DNA of 64,000 nucleotides, taken from contig JAOXRS010000047.1 in NCBI GenBank assembly GCA_025800385.1, positions 124,001-188,000 of the forward strand, in the 5' to 3' direction. The position numbers were made by a program, and so were the translations under genes. The notes beneath the pieces were generated by a model. It searched no databases. It was not told the origin of the DNA and saw nothing but the letters and a program-made list of their open reading frames with translations. The stretch's first letter is position 1. Every line of letters starts with the position of its first letter. Below, piece after piece: positions 1-9,400 of this stretch. The DNA comes from Candidatus Albibeggiatoa sp. nov. NOAA. GTDB taxonomy: Bacteria > Pseudomonadota > Gammaproteobacteria > Beggiatoales > Beggiatoaceae.

Positions 1-177
1 CAACAGATGATGGCTTTATGCTATCGTCGGCGAGAAGACTCTAAAGTGCCAAGTGGCGATTGGACAAAAGTAAAACGGGTCATGACTGAATTAGGCGATT
101 TTTTACGAACAGAAACCGATATAACCCTTTATCATCACGATGTTGTTCAGCATATTAGTGAATATCTAAAAAGCTAA
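1..177 (+). CDS. C-terminal fragment of an unidentified protein
   Basis: An open frame enters from the left edge and stops at TAA 175-177, giving the last 58 residues of a protein whose start lies outside the window. The tail is hydrophilic with mixed charge, has no membrane segment, and ends in ISEYLKS. I do not recognise the family. A plausible terminator hairpin follows 19 bases downstream, which supports this being a real gene end. Confidence 0.55.
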   Translation, partial: QQMMALCYRRREDSKVPSGDWTKVKRVMTELGDFLRTETDITLYHHDVVQHISEYLKS

Positions 178-195
178 CTGACTGATTTTAATCTA

Positions 196-240
196 TAACG
201 CTTTATGCAAATATCTTGTATAGAGCGTTAATTTTGTCTT
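196..240 (+). terminator. Probable intrinsic terminator after the left-edge gene
   Basis: The arms TAACGCT (196-202) and AGCGTTA (224-230) are perfect complements separated by 21 bases. A T-rich stretch (attttgtctt) follows. The loop is long, so efficiency is uncertain. Confidence 0.5.
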
Positions 241-452
241 TACCTGCCAGCCAAGTACAGAGTAAAATCATTTTTAACATCAACAAATTGAGCCTAAATA
301 TACAATTAAATAGTTATGCAATAGAAATAACTGTGTATAATAATAGACTTAAGTTTCTTGTTCATAAAACTTGCATATATTCCCAAAATCATATCAAAAT
401 AGCATATAGGTAGCACTCTCTAAAGACATCAGGACGAGGAGCCATTATATTC

Positions 453-2651
453 ATGTCAGCGACGAACGTATTTAATAACATTATTTCTCAAATATCAGGG
501 AAGTTACCCCTGAGAACAATGATTGTCATTCCCTTTGTTGTCTTAGTAGCATTGGCTGGTGGTACAACAGGCTATCTTTCTTTGCGCAACGGACAAGATG
601 CAGTGAATGATGTTGCTTCACAATTACGCACTGAAGTCGCTGCCCGTATTGAAGAGCGCGTAAAGTCTTATTTAGATAAAGCCCATTTAGTAAACGAATT
701 ACATGCGAATACGATTGCATTAGGTCAGTTGAATTTGCAAGATAATAAAGATTTACAACAGCACTTCTGGAAACAAGTCCAACCATTTACTCAAGTTACC
801 AATACCTTTATTGGTTTACCCTCAGGTGATTTTGTCGGTTCAAGCCGCAGAACAGAAGGTACACCACAAATCATTCTAGCTGATGATACAACCGAAGGTA
901 GTTTAACTTACTACAACACCAATAGCCGTGGTACTCCAACTCGTGTTGATGTTAATAAAGAAAATTATGACCCACGTGGACGTGCTTGGTATATCGATGC
1001 TGTGAAACGTGGCAAACCTATTTGGAGTGATATTTATCAGGAATTTACTACGGGTGCATTGGCAATTACAGCGGCACAGCCTGTTTATGATAATGGCAAC
1101 TCAGATAAATTATTAGGTGTATTAGGCACAACGGCCATTTTTACCCAAGTTGATGAATTTCTTGCCAGTTTAAAAATTGGCGAATCTGGCCAGACCTTTA
1201 TTATGGAACGTGCCACAGGCAAATTAGTCACAACATCCACAAACTCTCCAGTTATGGATAAAGATGTCAATGAAAATTTAATGCGCTTAGAAGCAACAAA
1301 CAGCAAAGATGAGCGTATCAAAGCTACAGCCAGTTACTTAGAGCAAACATTTGGTGACTTAAGCCGCATCAATGGTAGTCAACAATTAGAGTTTAGCTTA
1401 AATGGTCAAAATCAATTTATACAAGTTTCACCATTACAAGATGGTCGTGGTTTAGATTGGTTAATCGTAGTCGTTGTGCCTGAATCTGACTTTATGGGGC
1501 AAATCAACGCTAATACCCGTATGACAGTGTATATGTCTATGGTTGCGTTGTTACTTACTGTTTTCATTGGTTGGGCAACTGCACGTGGTATTATTCAACC
1601 GATTTTAAAACTCAACAATGCCGCTAAAAAATTCGCTAATGGTGATTGGGATCAAAAATTACCAACTGAACGTACTGATGAGTTAGGTGATTTAGCCAAA
1701 TCGTTTAATGTTATGGGCGGTCAAGTTAAGAAAGCCTTTCATGAATTAGAAGATATTAATGCCAACTTAGAACAACGGGTTGCAGAGCGTACTGAAGAAT
1801 TGTCTGCGGCTTACGAAGAATTAAAAGCTTCTCAAGCACAATTGGTACAATCTGAAAAAATGGCCTCTCTGGGTCAAATGGTTGCAGGTGTTGCACACGA
1901 AATTAATACCCCACTTGGTTATGTACGTTCTAACGTAGAAATGACCCAAGGTGTATTCCAAGAAACGCAACAATTTGTCTCTGAATACGATACTTTAGTG
2001 GGTATGTTAATGAGCGAAGATGTAGGCGAAGATGAATTGAATGGACAGTTACAAACTGTGACTGAATTAAGTGAAGAATTCCAAGATAACGATACATTCA
2101 ACGATGCCTATGCCTTGTTCAGTGATGTATTAAAAGGTTTAGACCAAATTGCTGACTTGGTATTAAACTTGAAAGATTTTAGCCGTGTAGACAGTGTCAA
2201 AGTCCGCGATGTAAGCTTAAATGAATGTTTAGACAGTGCATTAGTCATCGGTAATCATGTCTTGAAAGAAGTGGCGACTATCGATAAGCATTACGCAGAT
2301 GATATGCCAGCCATTCAGTGCTCGCCATCTCACTTGAACCAAGTGTTCTTAAATATCGTTACAAATGCTGCGCAAGCCATGGATAGAGGTGGTAAAATCA
2401 CGCTAACAACTTACGCGGATACAGATTGGGTGCATGTGGAAATTGCTGATAGCGGTAAAGGTATTCCTGAAGACGTTAAAGCGAAAATTTTCGACCCATT
2501 CTTTACGACCAAGCCTGTAGGTGAAGGGACTGGTTTAGGGCTGTCTATCAGTTACCAAATTATTGAACAGCATGAAGGTAAAATTGAAGTGGACTCTGAG
2601 GAAGGCAAAGGTACGACATTCAAGATTAGTTTACCGAGACAAACATCGTAA
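453..2651 (+). CDS. Cache-HAMP sensor histidine kinase
   Basis: This is an inner-membrane sensor kinase of 732 residues. A first membrane helix lies at about residues 20-45. A large periplasmic double-Cache-like sensory domain spans about 47-350, and a second helix spans about 355-375. HAMP follows (about 376-430), then a coiled coil. The H box VAHEINTP carries phospho-acceptor His482. The ATPase domain shows the N box [10 protein letters not shown] and the G boxes DSGKGIPED and GEGTGLGLS. There is no attached receiver. An SD-like GGACGAGGA precedes the ATG by 12 bases. The double-receiver regulator starts 66 bases downstream on the same strand, so the two probably form a two-component pair. 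Cache domains usually bind small metabolites outside the cell; the ligand here cannot be read from sequence. Confidence 0.93.
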   Translation: MSATNVFNNIISQISGKLPLRTMIVIPFVVLVALAGGTTGYLSLRNGQDAVNDVASQLRTEVAARIEERVKSYLDKAHLVNELHANTIALGQLNLQDNKDLQQHFWKQVQPFTQVTNTFIGLPSGDFVGSSRRTEGTPQIILADDTTEGSLTYYNTNSRGTPTRVDVNKENYDPRGRAWYIDAVKRGKPIWSDIYQEFTTGALAITAAQPVYDNGNSDKLLGVLGTTAIFTQVDEFLASLKIGESGQTFIMERATGKLVTTSTNSPVMDKDVNENLMRLEATNSKDERIKATASYLEQTFGDLSRINGSQQLEFSLNGQNQFIQVSPLQDGRGLDWLIVVVVPESDFMGQINANTRMTVYMSMVALLLTVFIGWATARGIIQPILKLNNAAKKFANGDWDQKLPTERTDELGDLAKSFNVMGGQVKKAFHELEDINANLEQRVAERTEELSAAYEELKASQAQLVQSEKMASLGQMVAGVAHEINTPLGYVRSNVEMTQGVFQETQQFVSEYDTLVGMLMSEDVGEDELNGQLQTVTELSEEFQDNDTFNDAYALFSDVLKGLDQIADLVLNLKDFSRVDSVKVRDVSLNECLDSALVIGNHVLKEVATIDKHYADDMPAIQCSPSHLNQVFLNIVTNAAQAMDRGGKITLTTYADTDWVHVEIADSGKGIPEDVKAKIFDPFFTTKPVGEGTGLGLSISYQIIEQHEGKIEVDSEEGKGTTFKISLPRQTS

Positions 2652-2717
2652 GAGGGATGCGTCAGAACCGACACTGAGTTTATAACACTGCATATATGAT
2701 TGGGAGCTTGAGCTTGT

Positions 2718-3626
2718 ATGACCGATAAAGCCACTGTATTGTTCGTTGACGATGAAGAGGCGATTCTTCGTTCTCTCAAAATGCTGTTTAAGTCGCAATA
2801 CAAAGTAAAAACGACGACTGACGGCAATGAGGCAATTGAGATCGTTCAAAAAGAAAAAGTGCATGTTGTTGTCAGTGACCAAAGAATGCCTATCATGCCT
2901 GGCGTAGAAGTGTTACGCTCGGTCAAAGAAGTTTCGCCAAATACCATGCGCCTGCTATTAACAGGTTATTCTGATTGGAGCGCAATGGTTGGCTCTGTGA
3001 ATGAGGGCGAAGTTTTCCGCTTTATTAACAAGCCTTGGGTCAATGAGGAAATCAAAACCACCATTGAACAAGCGGTTGAAATTGCGCGTAATCTTGAAGG
3101 CATTCAACAAAAAGAAGAAGTTAAAGAATCTGATGATCGCTTAGGTATTTTAGTCATCGATGAAGATCAAGGCACATATGATTCTGTGACTGATATTGTC
3201 GGCGATAAATTTGCGATTAAATGGAGTAAAGATATTGATGAGGCATTTGCTATCTTAAGTGAAGATGACAATATTGCCGTGGTAATTTCAGAAGTTAAAA
3301 TTGGTGGTGATGATATTACTGCCCCATTGAAAACTTTAAAAGAAATTTATCCTAATATTTTAACTTTAGTACTGACCTCGTTCCAAGATACGCAATTATT
3401 AATTGAATTGATTAACCAAGGTCAGATTTATCGCTTTATGCCGAAGCCGATTCTACCAAAACTAGTTGAAATGAGTGTAACAGCAGCGGTAAGACATTAC
3501 CGAGCGATGCAAAAAACACCTCAATTAACAAAACGTTACGCGGTGGAAAAACCAGCAGATGGTGAAGCTAAAGTATCAAATAAAATCATGGGTTACTTAC
3601 AAAAAATTCGTCAACGTATCAAATAA
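2718..3626 (+). CDS. Response regulator with two receiver domains, second one degenerate
   Basis: A 302-residue cytoplasmic regulator. Receiver 1 (about residues 5-125) is canonical, with the acidic pair DDEE near residue 11, phospho-acceptor Asp54 in SDQRMP, a Thr in LLTGY and Lys in NKPW, the RpfG-like pattern. A second receiver-shaped domain (about 142-265) repeats the fold (LVIDED, LTSF, PKP) but has Glu192 (SEVKIGG) where the phosphorylated Asp belongs. No DNA-binding, HD-GYP or GGDEF output domain follows; the protein ends in a basic tail. It lies just downstream of the Cache kinase, its likely partner. Output probably goes through protein-protein contact, with the second receiver a non-phosphorylated or phosphomimetic module; that is inference. 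Confidence 0.88.
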   Translation: MTDKATVLFVDDEEAILRSLKMLFKSQYKVKTTTDGNEAIEIVQKEKVHVVVSDQRMPIMPGVEVLRSVKEVSPNTMRLLLTGYSDWSAMVGSVNEGEVFRFINKPWVNEEIKTTIEQAVEIARNLEGIQQKEEVKESDDRLGILVIDEDQGTYDSVTDIVGDKFAIKWSKDIDEAFAILSEDDNIAVVISEVKIGGDDITAPLKTLKEIYPNILTLVLTSFQDTQLLIELINQGQIYRFMPKPILPKLVEMSVTAAVRHYRAMQKTPQLTKRYAVEKPADGEAKVSNKIMGYLQKIRQRIK

Positions 3627-3633
3627 AAATCAG

Positions 3634-3672
3634 GGTGTGTTACAGCAATTGCCACGACGCACCTTCTTTTTT
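3634..3672 (+). terminator. Intrinsic terminator of the two-component operon
   Basis: GGTGTGT (3634-3640) pairs with ACGCACC (3657-3663) with one G-U pair, followed by ttctttttt. It begins 8 bases after the regulator stop codon. Confidence 0.7.
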
Positions 3673-3876
3673 AAAGTTATCCTTTCGCCGACTTAGCTGA
3701 GTATGATTATCACTAAGCAGAAAAGTGTTCCACTCACTAAAAGCCTATCTATTTATTCCAAACGCTGGGATTATAAGCCAGATTAGCTATCGAAGATAAA
3801 AGCATATTTCCAATATATTATGTGGATATACTATTGACCATTCTTAGCCAACCTAACCAATATTTGATAAGACAAG

Positions 3877-4800
3877 TTACTCTGCTGCGATCACTTTGAT
3901 CGAACCACCACAAGTATCACCTTCCGCTAAACCTATAAGCCATTGCTGTAGTTGTTCAATACGCTGTTTTGTTAATGCTGTTAAATCATTGTTAGAGCAA
4001 GTTGGATACATCGCGCCATAAGCAAAACGTTTGTCTTCAGCAGGATACAAAGCCTCTAAATGAGCATCTCTAAACGCAACCCAAGCCCGTTGTGCAGCTT
4101 TCAATTTATGGATAAATTCAGCATCCTCTTTATAAGCTAACAAAACTTGACGATACACTTGATTTAATTTTGCGTCAGCCCTTTCATAATCAGCAAAAGC
4201 ACAGCGATTAATTTCAACCTGAGTGGTTGCCGTATCTGCACAATTTGCCATTGCATCAAGCCCAGAGGATGGGTGTCTATAGTCTAAAATATTAATTTTT
4301 TCTTCTTTAATATAAGTGACTTCGACTTCTTTATTTACATATTTTTCTGCATTATCCGCATCCAGTTCAAATATACCGATAAATTCATGCACTGATTGAT
4401 AACGATCTTTCAGTTGCAAGTACATACCTTGATCGCCTAATTGACCAGAAACATAATCACCGACTTGAGTATATTGTGGTTGGTCTAAGAGATGCTGTGG
4501 AGTTTCTGAGGAAAAGCGTTGGCTCACGGGTTCGCTGGTTAAACGTAAACCTATCACAAGTGGCTCTGAGATTTTTTCATAAGTGATCGTTAGCCATTGG
4601 CTTCTTTCTAACTCCAGCGCAGTTTCATCTGATAGAATAAAATCTAAGCTGCTGCCATCTTCTGCTTTACTTAAACGCAACCAGACTTCCGAACCGCGCC
4701 CCGTTTCAGCTATATCAGTGATTTCTCCCGTAAATTGCAATGTTTCTGCAATCACTTGTAAAGGCAGCATAAATAGGATGAAACATAAAAACTTTTTCAT
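3877..4800 (-). CDS. Secreted protein with C-terminal LprI-like (DUF1311) domain
   Basis: The N-terminus MKKFLCFILFMLPLQVIA is a typical Sec signal peptide, so the mature protein is periplasmic or outer-membrane associated. The middle (about 25-180) is an unrecognised beta-rich region. The C-terminal part has the cysteine-containing LprI/DUF1311 pattern: CADTATTQVEINRCAF, then LNQVYRQVL and AAQRAWVAFRDA. Related domains occur in periplasmic proteins of Proteobacteria and in the mycobacterial lysozyme inhibitor LprI; lysozyme inhibition here is untested. Two ATGs are possible (4806 and 4800). I prefer 4800, because GAGG sits 8 bases upstream of it and the signal peptide then starts MKKF. The FIST gene ends 10 bases before the longer start, so the two are cotranscribed. 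Confidence 0.78.
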   Translation of the reverse strand: MKKFLCFILFMLPLQVIAETLQFTGEITDIAETGRGSEVWLRLSKAEDGSSLDFILSDETALELERSQWLTITYEKISEPLVIGLRLTSEPVSQRFSSETPQHLLDQPQYTQVGDYVSGQLGDQGMYLQLKDRYQSVHEFIGIFELDADNAEKYVNKEVEVTYIKEEKINILDYRHPSSGLDAMANCADTATTQVEINRCAFADYERADAKLNQVYRQVLLAYKEDAEFIHKLKAAQRAWVAFRDAHLEALYPAEDKRFAYGAMYPTCSNNDLTALTKQRIEQLQQWLIGLAEGDTCGGSIKVIAAE

Positions 4801-4808
4801 TAACATGA

Positions 4809-4812
4809 CCTC
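4809..4812 (-). promoter_or_regulatory. Shine-Dalgarno deciding the LprI-like start
   Basis: GAGG on the minus strand is 8 bases from the ATG at 4800 but only 2 bases from the ATG at 4806, favouring the shorter protein. Confidence 0.5.
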
Positions 4813-4816
4813 GATT

Positions 4817-5962
4817 TTAAACGAATAAAGTTAAAATACCCGTATAACCATATAGACGTTGATGTGAAATTTCACCATTAGCAAAAAATCCAACCAGAGG
4901 AAAGTCACCCAATACTTCTTGTATCAACTTCATCTCTTGTGAATCCTTACCAAATAGGCTTTCTCCCCGTCCTAGGCAAGAAATGTACACACCACCTTTT
5001 GGCTTTTGACCACGTAAATCATGTTTTAAGCTGTTAAGAATGCGGATTAAGTCTTCTTTCGCGCTACGCACATCACGTTTAGCAAATAAAATCGGCGTGC
5101 CTGCACTAACAAAGTCGCCAATAGCCATGAGTTGATGCTCGGGATCAAGGGCAATAATATTGCGCACCATGTAGTCACCCATGTCTGAACCTTGAATTGG
5201 TAAAGCGGTAAAAATTTGGCCTGCAACGCTTTGTAAATCTTTAGAAAATTCCTCACCAATGTCTTCTTTAAATACTTGTAATGCGGGTAGATTATCGATT
5301 CTGACCAGAATATTGCGATCCGCTTCAGTGATTTCATGGCGTTTGCCAATAATTGAACAACCTTGAGTTAAGCGTGTTGAAACGGTGACAGCACTGGAAA
5401 AGATGACACCAGAAATGTCTAAATCATCATCAACCAATACTTCATTGGCAATTTGTGGGTGTAGGCTTTGTTGGTTATGCGAGCTGGTGAGGCCACCGAC
5501 TAAAAAGCCGTCTCCCAGATTTTCACCTAGCTGTACAATCATTTCGGGCAATTCACTGTTACGAGGATTGGCATGAACAATACCGAATAAAGGAATTTTA
5601 CTGTCAACCCATGATTGATGCTCTAAAACAAATTTTTCTAAACTTTGATCTTCTTCATTGACGCGGGTAAAAACTTTAAATGAGCCTTCAGGAAATTCCC
5701 CTACCATTGCAACAATTGCAGGTACATTAAAATATTCCTGTCCTGTTGCACAAATACCAATCGCAATCGTGCCTACCCAATTTGAAATCCCTGTTTCTTG
5801 CTGAAAAAAGTAGGTAATTTGATTAATTTCATCTTCAAAGTGGTCGGTAATATACAAAAACCCTAGATTCTCATTTTTTATTTTGCCTATTTGTTTCAAA
5901 CAATTCAGTGCGGCTTCTTCCCAATTTAAAGCGTTGGCATGGCCATATTTGAATTGACTCAT
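4817..5962 (-). CDS. FIST N and C domain sensory protein
   Basis: A cytoplasmic protein of 381 residues with no signal peptide or membrane helix. It matches the FIST family: the N-terminal FIST domain includes GHANALNWEEAA at the start and the region GLTSSHNQ, and the FIST_C part has KGGVYISCLGRGESLFG and GFFANGEISHQ. FIST domains are proposed intracellular sensors of small ligands such as amino acids, often linked to chemotaxis or c-di-GMP signalling. Here the domain stands alone, without a kinase or GGDEF partner. The GGAA SD lies 5 bases before the ATG. It is first in an operon with the secreted LprI-like protein and divergent from the giant nuclease gene. The ligand is unknown. Confidence 0.85.
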   Translation of the reverse strand: MSQFKYGHANALNWEEAALNCLKQIGKIKNENLGFLYITDHFEDEINQITYFFQQETGISNWVGTIAIGICATGQEYFNVPAIVAMVGEFPEGSFKVFTRVNEEDQSLEKFVLEHQSWVDSKIPLFGIVHANPRNSELPEMIVQLGENLGDGFLVGGLTSSHNQQSLHPQIANEVLVDDDLDISGVIFSSAVTVSTRLTQGCSIIGKRHEITEADRNILVRIDNLPALQVFKEDIGEEFSKDLQSVAGQIFTALPIQGSDMGDYMVRNIIALDPEHQLMAIGDFVSAGTPILFAKRDVRSAKEDLIRILNSLKHDLRGQKPKGGVYISCLGRGESLFGKDSQEMKLIQEVLGDFPLVGFFANGEISHQRLYGYTGILTLFV

Positions 5963-5981
5963 GGTATTTCCTTTAATAATT

Positions 5982-6009
5982 ATGAGTTAGGAATGATGAG
6001 TTATGAATG
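5982..6009. repeat. 14-bp tandem duplication
   Basis: ATGAGTTAGGAATG (5982-5995) is followed immediately by ATGAGTTATGAATG (5996-6009), 13 of 14 bases identical. It lies 20 bases upstream of the FIST start codon, within its likely leader or promoter. Confidence 0.7.
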
Positions 6010-6011
6010 TC

Positions 6012-6082
6012 AGCCTATAACCCACAGTCTCTCGCCAGATTTTTCTATATAGATTGGGGTTATTCTGACTATTTTATAGGCT
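6012..6082. repeat. 9-bp inverted repeat upstream of the FIST gene
   Basis: AGCCTATAA (6012-6020) and TTATAGGCT (6074-6082) are perfect inverted copies 53 bases apart. An overlapping alternative pairing TAACCC/GGGTTA exists inside. It could be an operator pair or a leader hairpin; function unknown. Confidence 0.4.
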
Positions 6083-6438
6083 TAATTCTTGGGATTGTTT
6101 GTAAATCATATTCTTGTACAGCCATCTTTTTTCTTTAATGATTGAACTTTTCCACCCCGCCATACTTATAATTTATATTTAATTTTTCTATAAGAGCATA
6201 TGTAATATACTGCTTAATTTATGTTGCATAGCCTAATAGAGCGAATATACAGCCATTCAAGAAATACAATTAAAATATTGATTGTAAAATATATATTAGC
6301 AATTAATTTTTCTAAAGTATAAAATATCAACATACTTCATAGTGTCTTCAATTAAATTTAGATACAGCAGCACGCATTATTGACCACAGATAATTATCGC
6401 AAAGTTAAATAAATAATTTGAGATAGGGTAGGCTTTTT

Positions 6439-9400
6439 ATGAAAAATCTTTTTAGACAACCTTTATTGGCTATGAGTATCGTATTTTGGCATATTCAAAG
6501 CGCCACTAAATGCACCAGCCCCAAATATAAATATGTATTACAAACACTATTATTCACCTGTGGATTAACTTTGGGACAAACAGGATATGCTGTTACCACA
6601 GGTCTCATCATTTCTGAGTATATTGAAGGTAGTGGCAATAATAGAGCGATCGAAATTTATAATGGTACAGGCAGCTCTGTTGACTTATCTACTTACAAAC
6701 TTGCTCTATACGCTAATGGCTCGTCAACTCTTTCTCAGTACATCAGTTTAACGGGTACTGTAGCTAATGGAGATGTACATGTTGTTACTAACCCCACTGC
6801 AGACAGTGCTATTAAATCAGTGGCTGATCAGGAAATAAATTATGTTGTTATTTTTAATGGCAATGATGCAGTTGCTTTGTGGGATGGCAATGTTGGTACA
6901 GGTGCACTCATAGATGTCGTTGGTCAAATCGGGCATGACCCTGGTACAGGTTGGGGTAGTGGTGACACAAGCACATTAAATAGAACCCTCTCTCGTAAAG
7001 CCTCTGTTTGTTATGGTCATATTATGGGGGGGACATTTGATCCTGCAACTGAATGGGATGGAGCTGCTGAAGATACATTCTCAGGTTTAGGTTCTCATAC
7101 TGTGAGTTGTGATCATATTAATCCTGAGCCTACTAATTACCCAACCGCTTTTACTGTAACCACAGATAGTGACTCTGAAATTACTACAAGCTGGACAGAT
7201 GCAACAGGTACACAAGTGCCTACAGGTTATTTGATAATTTGTAGTATTAATGGTGGATTTGTTTATCCAACTGACAAGCTTACTGAAGTTGATGATACAG
7301 ATTGCTCTGACAATGTTGGTTTTAAAAATATCACTCAAGGCACTGAAACCTATACTTGGACTGGATTAGACCCAGACACAACGCATCATTTCATGATTTT
7401 TCCCTATACTAATAGTGGTTTAGCAATTAACTATAAAATCGATGGATCACCACAAGCAAAGAATGTAAAAACAGATGTCCCAATTACTAAAATTCATGAA
7501 ATTCAAGGAACAGGTGGTGATAGCGAATATATTGACTTCCAACGAACAATTGAAGGTATTGTCGTCGGGGATTTTCAGCATATTGATGGTGATGTGCCAA
7601 ATTTAGGTGGTTTTTTTGTTCAAGAAGAAGACAGTGACATTGATGAACATGATAATACATCAGAAGGTATTTTTATTTATGGTGGAACGCTTGCTACTGT
7701 TGATGTAGAAGTAGGTGATAAAGTACAAGTAACAGGTAGAGTCAATGAATATCGAGGTATGACAGAAATTAGCAGTACACCAACGGTGAATATTATAAGT
7801 AAAAACAATATACTACCCACAGCCACTCGTATTGATTTGCCACTTAATTTATCTCCTGATCAGACATTAGTCATGAATGATGATGATGAATGGGTTGTAG
7901 ATTTAGAGCGTTATGAGGGCATGTTAGTTGAGTTTTCTGATGCCTTAACTATTACAGAGTTATATCAGTTAGATCGCTATGGCGAATTCGTTGCTTCTGC
8001 AGATGGACGACTTACACAATTTACCCAAACCAATACGCCAAATGCCACGGATTACTTACATCATTTATTCGATATAGCAGCACGTAGTATTACAATTGAT
8101 GATGGGCGTTTAAGACAAAGTGTAACCCCTATTTATCCAGATGGTTCACTGGATACGAGCGATGTTATTCGTCTGGGTGACACAGTGACTAACTTAAAAG
8201 GTGTGATTAATTATGGTCGAGGCTATATTAATTTTGGAAAGCAGACATATCGTCTTATGCCTACAGAATTACCTTCATTTACTAATACTAATGCACGCCC
8301 CGCAAACCATAGTGATGTAGGCGGCACACTAAGAGTAGCTAGCTTTAATGTCCATCATTATTTCACCACTTTAAGCTCAAGAGGTGCAGATACATCCGTT
8401 GAGTTAATACGCCAAACAGATAAATTACTTAGAGTACTCATAAGTCTGGATGCTGATATTGTTGGTTTGCAGGAATTGGAAAATGACTATGCCAGTGGTA
8501 GCAGCAGTACAATTGCCCATTTAGTCAGTGAATTAAATGCGCGTGTGGGTGCAGGTACTTATGATTATATAGACCCTAGTACCAATATTGGCAGTGATGA
8601 CATTGCTGTTGGCATTATTTATAAAACCGCGTCTGTTACACAAACATCAGGCACAACCATTGAAACTTTAGATGACTCTGATTTAGCTGCTTTAGATATG
8701 AGCGGGTCTATTTTTAATGGTTCAGGCACAAATCGCCCACCAATTGCCACAACGTTCACAGACCAATCTACAAATGAAACATTTACCCTTGTTGTCACAC
8801 ACATGAAGTCAAAATTCAGTGCAGGTAATTATGCTGGTGACAGTGATGCAGATGACGGGCAAGGACTTTCCAATGAAACACGACTCTTAGGTGTACAAGC
8901 TTTAAAAGCATGGTTAGCGACCAATCCAACCAGCAGCCCTGATGATGATTTTTTAATTGTGGGTGATTTCAATGCTTACGCAAAAGAAGACCCTATTGTT
9001 GAAATGGAAAATGATTATACAAATATCATAGGTGAAAATAACTACTCTTATATATTTAAAGCGCAATCAGGTACACTAGATTATGCTTTTGCTAGCTCTA
9101 CATTAAATGCACAAGTCACAGGTAGTACCATTTGGCATATTAATGCAGATGAGCCTGATGTATTTGATTATAATGAAAACAACAATGATAGTAGTTTATT
9201 TGACCCCACTACACCTTATCGCGCTTCCGATCATGATCCTATTATTGTCGGTTTAACACTTCATACTGCCACATCTGAAATCACTGTAAAAGACAGTTCA
9301 ACTGAATTAAGCACGTCTGCAACAGTTGATTTAGGTAGTGCTGTTGCTGGCGACCCACTTAGTAAGATTTTAAGTATTGAAAATACTGGGGATGGTGATT

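Larger units (their letters stand above)
5963..6438. other. 476-bp divergent intergenic region
   Basis: This separates the FIST operon (minus) from the secreted nuclease (plus). It is very AT-rich. It contains a 14-bp near-perfect tandem duplication (5982-6009) and a 9-bp perfect inverted repeat (6012-6082), both on the FIST side. I see no convincing ORF or consensus promoter, though two divergent promoters must lie here. Confidence 0.5.

Noticed and set aside
216-413. 65-codon plus-strand ORF in the gap before the first kinase
   Set aside because: It begins inside a probable terminator hairpin, uses no recognisable SD, and its composition follows the AT-rich spacer.
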